Program-made: the position numbers and the translations under genes
NCBI GenBank assembly: GCA_014360495.1
Contig: JACIXR010000003.1
Coordinates: 124,001 to 188,000 of the forward strand
Length of the DNA: 64,000 nt
DNA from: a bacterium
GTDB lineage: Bacteria > Armatimonadota > JACIXR01
Direction: 5' to 3'
Notes under the pieces: model-generated
Seen by the model: the letters and a program-made list of their open reading frames with translations, nothing else
What the model was told of the DNA's origin: nothing
Database searches by the model: none
Part shown: one piece after another, positions 61,073 to 64,000 of the stretch
How the letters are laid out: each line of letters starts with the position of its first letter
Numbering within the stretch: position 1 is the stretch's first letter

Positions 61073-62389
61073 TTACTCCCAAAAGTTCTCACCAACAAAA
61101 TATCTTAAGGTTGCCTTTTTACCTCTTACATTTTCGCATTGCTGCATATACAACTCGTAACCGCGTCCATAAACCCATTCACCACGATTTTCACTCACTA
61201 TATGACAGCAGTTGCTACATCTATTCCAATTCTTGCAAAGAATCACACAATTGGTGTAATCATAGTTATATTGACTCTCAGCCATGTTGCAAAGGTCCGC
61301 TTCTCTTTCAAGCTTTTTTATCCACTTACATAAATCCTTTATAGTTTTCGCCCAATCCCATAATGCAGAACAGAACAACTTGCAAGATGCCCACCCAACA
61401 ACTCCTACCTCACTTGTATAAGAAGTGCAGAGCTTCTCACACGCTTCTTTAAAAATTTTTCCCCAAGCTTTTTCCTTTCTTCTTCGCCACCAATCTCTAA
61501 TTCCGGTTCCTTCAGGGTCTCTTCTGTTAAAAGGGTTCCCCGCTACATAAGGGTAATGAGCAAGTTCGTTTAGCGGGTCCCTCACGACAAATCTCCCAAT
61601 CGCAGGATTATACCATCTTTGAGTCAAAAGATACATCCCTGCATCGCCATCTCCATAATACCCGAGCTCTCCAACATAGAGATAGGGATTTGTGATTGCT
61701 CCACTCGCCTGTAAGATATTTCCCCAAGCATCGTAGATTGTTGTGCTTTGGATGTTTTGATTTGCATCTGTCAGAGCTTTCGCTGAGCCGAGACCGTCGT
61801 AGTGGTTGAAGTAAGAGGCGTTGTTTCTTCGCTGACTTAAAAGCCCTTGACCTTGCGTGTAATAAGCCAAAATATTCGCTCCTTGAGATTCAATTATCAA
61901 ATCATCGCCGTCAAAATAGTAATCTATCGTTGTTCCACCAGCTGTCTTTGCGATTCTCTTTCCGGAGTAGTCATAAGCATAGACAATTGTTAAGCCATAG
62001 GGCAAATTCACTTGAACCATCTTATAAAGAAGTTCGTGAAGACCCTCCATATAACCGATTTCCTTATTTCTTCTTTTCTCCCCTTCAATGAGTGCGCTGC
62101 GAATTTCCCCTTCGGTAGCAAGGGAGAAGACCTTTAGAGTCCTTGTATTTTCTCCCTCTCCCAGAAGGAGGGCAACGGGTTGCCCATTGGGGGAGATTTT
62201 ATAGTCGTAAAATCCCACCTCCCCTAAACTTATGGAATGCCATACTTTTTCGCCTTCCTTTTTGTATAAGAAAAGCAGTTCATCTGATTCGCCTTTAGTC
62301 GGTCTCCAGAGAAGAAAACTCAAAATGACCCCAGCTCTGGTTTTCCAAACATATGGGTTGCTCGCGCAGCTCCTCATCTCTCTTCTCAT
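61073..62389 (-). CDS. Chimeric RHS core protein: truncated propeller, RHS core, Cys-rich tip
   Basis: This protein of about 438 residues has three parts. Residues about 10-125 match the middle of the downstream propeller protein. Residues about 130-294 carry the RHS-associated core, with Y-A-Y-D-Y-S-G-K-R, Y-D-G-L-G-S, Y-D-A-W-G-N and R-W-Y-N-P-A-I-G-R-F-V-V-R-D-P. Residues about 295-438 form a tip with 12 cysteines, including three C-x-x-x-C pairs. There are no long YD repeats and no signal peptide, so it looks like a displaced RHS end. ATG 62389 overlaps the upstream stop (ATGA); the open frame reaches 62491. The tip function is unknown. Confidence 0.75.
   Translation of the reverse strand: MRREMRSCASNPYVWKTRAGVILSFLLWRPTKGESDELLFLYKKEGEKVWHSISLGEVGFYDYKISPNGQPVALLLGEGENTRTLKVFSLATEGEIRSALIEGEKRRNKEIGYMEGLHELLYKMVQVNLPYGLTIVYAYDYSGKRIAKTAGGTTIDYYFDGDDLIIESQGANILAYYTQGQGLLSQRRNNASYFNHYDGLGSAKALTDANQNIQSTTIYDAWGNILQASGAITNPYLYVGELGYYGDGDAGMYLLTQRWYNPAIGRFVVRDPLNELAHYPYVAGNPFNRRDPEGTGIRDWWRRRKEKAWGKIFKEACEKLCTSYTSEVGVVGWASCKLFCSALWDWAKTIKDLCKWIKKLEREADLCNMAESQYNYDYTNCVILCKNWNRCSNCCHIVSENRGEWVYGRGYELYMQQCENVRGKKATLRYFVGENFWE
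62223..62276 (-). repeat. 54-bp identical direct repeat, copy 2
   Basis: This is the second copy of the segment at 60203-60256, here inside the truncated propeller part of the chimeric RHS gene. Identity over 54 bases contrasts with lower similarity around it. Confidence 0.9.
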
Positions 62390-63585
62390 CCTTCCAAGGA
62401 TACCAGGGTTCGCATCTCCCCGCTTTCCTTTAAAAGCAAAACCTGGTATGGAGTGGCGATACAGAAGCCACCCAATCCCCGATGATACCATACCCTCCTT
62501 ATTCCATCCTTGATTTCCTCTCTCGTTATCTTTGATGTTTTCTTTCTTTTCAAATCGACTAAATGCAGATAACTGTAGACTTTCTTTTGTTGGTTAATAG
62601 CTTCGTGAGGAATGAGGAGAAATCTCCCATCAGGGCTTATAGCGAAAGACCGATTATAACCCTTCTCTTTCCATATCAATTCTAATTTTTTATTTTCGCC
62701 TTCGGGATTATATTTCCAAAAATAAAAGTCGCTAAGCTTAGAATGTGAGCCTGGAAATGAAAGAGGAACTTTGCTACTTGGCAAACCTTGAGATGGAAAT
62801 TTTTCCCTTATAACGAAAACAAATCCTCCATCATCCAAGCACCAAGACCCTTTCCCAGCTATTGGATAGGACTCAGAGCTCACCACTCTTTGCGAAAGGG
62901 GAGATAGTGTTAAATAGACAATATGGAAAAGGGAATAGGGCGGATCTGAAAGTCCCGGTAGACAGATAACATACATTCCATTTCCTGTAGGAGACCACTC
63001 GCAAAAAAAGGGAGGACCGGGAAGTGATATTCTTCCTCTAAGCTCTCCCTTCCCGTTGAAGAGTAAAATGGTACTCGCTTCCTTTAGAGATTTCTGGTCT
63101 TTTATGTCCACATGAGGGAAACAAGCTACCCTCTCTCCATCTGGGGAAGGGAATGGGTTAAAGGCTTTGCTAGCCACGAGCTGAGGCCAGGTATGTGTTG
63201 GTTGCCATTTCCAGATTGACCAATTGTTCCCTATTTTTCTATCAAACCAAAGCACATTTCGTTTATCCCAAAAGCAATGCAAAGCCTCATCGGCTACTTC
63301 CCACTTATCCTTCGTTTCCAATGAATATACCGAAAGCACTCTGTTGCGGGAGGACCTACCACCTACTACCACAACGCTTAAGAATTTACCATCTGGAGAT
63401 ACATCAGCAGTGGCGATATATAGGCGATGGTAGTAGTTCTGTGGCGCTTTTAATTCTTGCAAAACATTGTCAATTTTCTGCGTTTTTGACTTTTTTGATT
63501 GAAAGGAGAAAAGGGCTAAAAGTCCCAGCGTGAGGCACAAGTACCCTGAAAATATAATAAACCGTGATTTTACTCTACCTCTCAT
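62386..63585 (-). CDS. Membrane-anchored beta-propeller-like protein, RHS-linked (module 1)
   Basis: This 399-residue protein has a basic N-terminus and a membrane segment (about residues 9-27). Repeats follow such as A-D-V-S-P-D-G-K-F-L-S-V-V near 61, P-F-P-S-P-D-G-E-R-V-A near 144, C-E-W-S-P-T-G-N-G near 192 and A-I-S-P-D-G-R-F-L-L near 317, typical of TolB/WD40-like propeller blades. Its ATG lies 7 bases after AAGGAGG, inside the end of the Cys-rich tip gene. Its stop overlaps the chimeric RHS gene (ATGA). The same order as in module 2 suggests a fixed tip/propeller pair. Enzyme motifs are not seen. Confidence 0.72.
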   Translation of the reverse strand: MRGRVKSRFIIFSGYLCLTLGLLALFSFQSKKSKTQKIDNVLQELKAPQNYYHRLYIATADVSPDGKFLSVVVVGGRSSRNRVLSVYSLETKDKWEVADEALHCFWDKRNVLWFDRKIGNNWSIWKWQPTHTWPQLVASKAFNPFPSPDGERVACFPHVDIKDQKSLKEASTILLFNGKGELRGRISLPGPPFFCEWSPTGNGMYVICLPGLSDPPYSLFHIVYLTLSPLSQRVVSSESYPIAGKGSWCLDDGGFVFVIREKFPSQGLPSSKVPLSFPGSHSKLSDFYFWKYNPEGENKKLELIWKEKGYNRSFAISPDGRFLLIPHEAINQQKKVYSYLHLVDLKRKKTSKITREEIKDGIRRVWYHRGLGGFCIATPYQVLLLKESGEMRTLVSLEG

Positions 63586-64000
63586 ACACCTTCCTCCTTA
63601 ATTTAAAAAATTTTAAAGCGCACCCAGAGGCACAATTCCAGTAGCACCGTTTAAAGAATCTGCCACGTTGGGTAGTGCTAGCGCCACCTACAACAGGAGG
63701 AGCAAAAGAATTTATATCACAGAGATAAGTTTGAAAATGACAACATCTCTCGCAGGCTGCCAACTCATAGTTAGAAGTTTCTTCCTCACAAGGATGTATA
63801 ACCCAAGGGTCTTTAGATATATCCTCGCCTCCATATATATACTTCCACCAAAGACAGCAAATGTAGTTCGCAAGAACCTTGTCCATCTGATCTTTTACAC
63901 ATTTTTCCAAACATTTTAAATCCACATAATATGTAGGCATTCCATTTACCCAACCAAAGCCTAGACATTTATAAAAACATTTCTTAGCGCCTTTAGGGAG
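63575..64000 (-). CDS. Cys-rich C-terminal tip of an RHS-like protein (5' end outside window)
   Basis: The frame runs from the window edge (64000) to TAG at 63575, at least 141 residues, without a required start; the ATG at 63940 is probably internal. It has 14 cysteines, with C-F-Y-K-C, C-L-E-K-C and C-Y-W-N-C-A-S-G-C. The spacing of C-x-x-x-C pairs resembles that in the tip of the next RHS gene, though the sequences differ. It is followed directly by a membrane-anchored propeller gene, as in module 2. I infer it is the variable end of a larger RHS protein. The upstream core is not visible, so this is not proven. Confidence 0.55.
   Translation of the reverse strand, partial: LPKGAKKCFYKCLGFGWVNGMPTYYVDLKCLEKCVKDQMDKVLANYICCLWWKYIYGGEDISKDPWVIHPCEEETSNYELAACERCCHFQTYLCDINSFAPPVVGGASTTQRGRFFKRCYWNCASGCALKFFKLRRKVYER

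Noticed and set aside
62389-62491. Longer N-terminus of the chimeric RHS ORF (start at 62491)
   Set aside because: The first 34 codons lie entirely inside the end of the preceding propeller gene in another frame and show no similarity to it. The ATG at 62389 overlaps that gene's stop and fits better.
1-64000. CRISPR arrays, tRNA or rRNA genes
   Set aside because: No regularly spaced repeats were seen, and the few non-coding gaps hold no cloverleaf-like or rRNA-like sequence. A covariance-model search would be decisive.

Overview
The window is a dense bacterial chromosome segment with almost no non-coding DNA. Purine-rich Arg (AGA/AGG) and Ile (ATA) codons are frequent, start codons are often TTG or GTG, and genes commonly overlap by 4 to 20 bases. 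The division cluster carries a DUF881 protein and a small basic protein (Sbp/DUF1290), MurE has the meso-diaminopimelate motif DNPR, and several large secreted glycosidases are present. Together these suggest a thermophilic, saccharolytic, deep-branching bacterium of the Armatimonadota/Firmicutes-like grade. The phylum is an inference, not something the sequence proves.

Region 1 (1-17.9 kb, + strand) is a nearly complete dcw cluster: mraZ (3' end), rsmH, ftsL-like, ftsI, murE, murF, mraY, murD, ftsW, murG, murC, murB, ddl, ftsQ, DUF881, sbp, ftsA, ftsZ. It encodes lipid II synthesis and the divisome. Region 2 (17.9-25.4 kb, +) follows ftsZ after only 17 bases. It holds a giant secreted GH99-like glycosidase, two small secreted proteins of unknown function and a SAM hydroxide adenosyltransferase. 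A convergent two-gene unit (25.4-26.0 kb, -) carries a stand-alone response-regulator receiver and a coupled 55-residue membrane peptide.

Region 3 (26.3-32.3 kb, +) is a cassette of an MFS exporter, a GH29 fucosidase and a six-hairpin glycosidase. It is flanked by two direct copies of a 58-bp repeat. Region 4 (32.5-58.7 kb, -) is a very long co-directional run that starts at a strong promoter before recG. Its genes in transcription order are recG, rsmD, coaD, a coiled-coil protein, pta, ackA, yceD, rpmF, plsX, fabH, fabK, fabD, fabG, a 38-residue zinc ribbon, acpP, fabF, a GH5-like hydrolase, a zinc-ribbon membrane protein, GH38 alpha-mannosidase, rnc, a small coiled coil, a sugar isomerase, panB, panC, an MGMT-like protein, nadC, bioY, birA, a Gfo/Idh/MocA dehydrogenase and an FMN reductase. 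It links acetate and acetyl-CoA metabolism to fatty-acid initiation and to CoA, pantothenate, biotin and NAD supply.

Region 5 (58.7-64.0 kb, -) is an accessory island. It contains two tandem modules, each an RHS-type cysteine-rich C-terminal tip followed immediately by a membrane-anchored beta-propeller gene, and then a decayed membrane-protein gene. The layout resembles displaced RHS tip/partner (toxin/immunity-like) modules. It is the best candidate in the window for an undescribed system.
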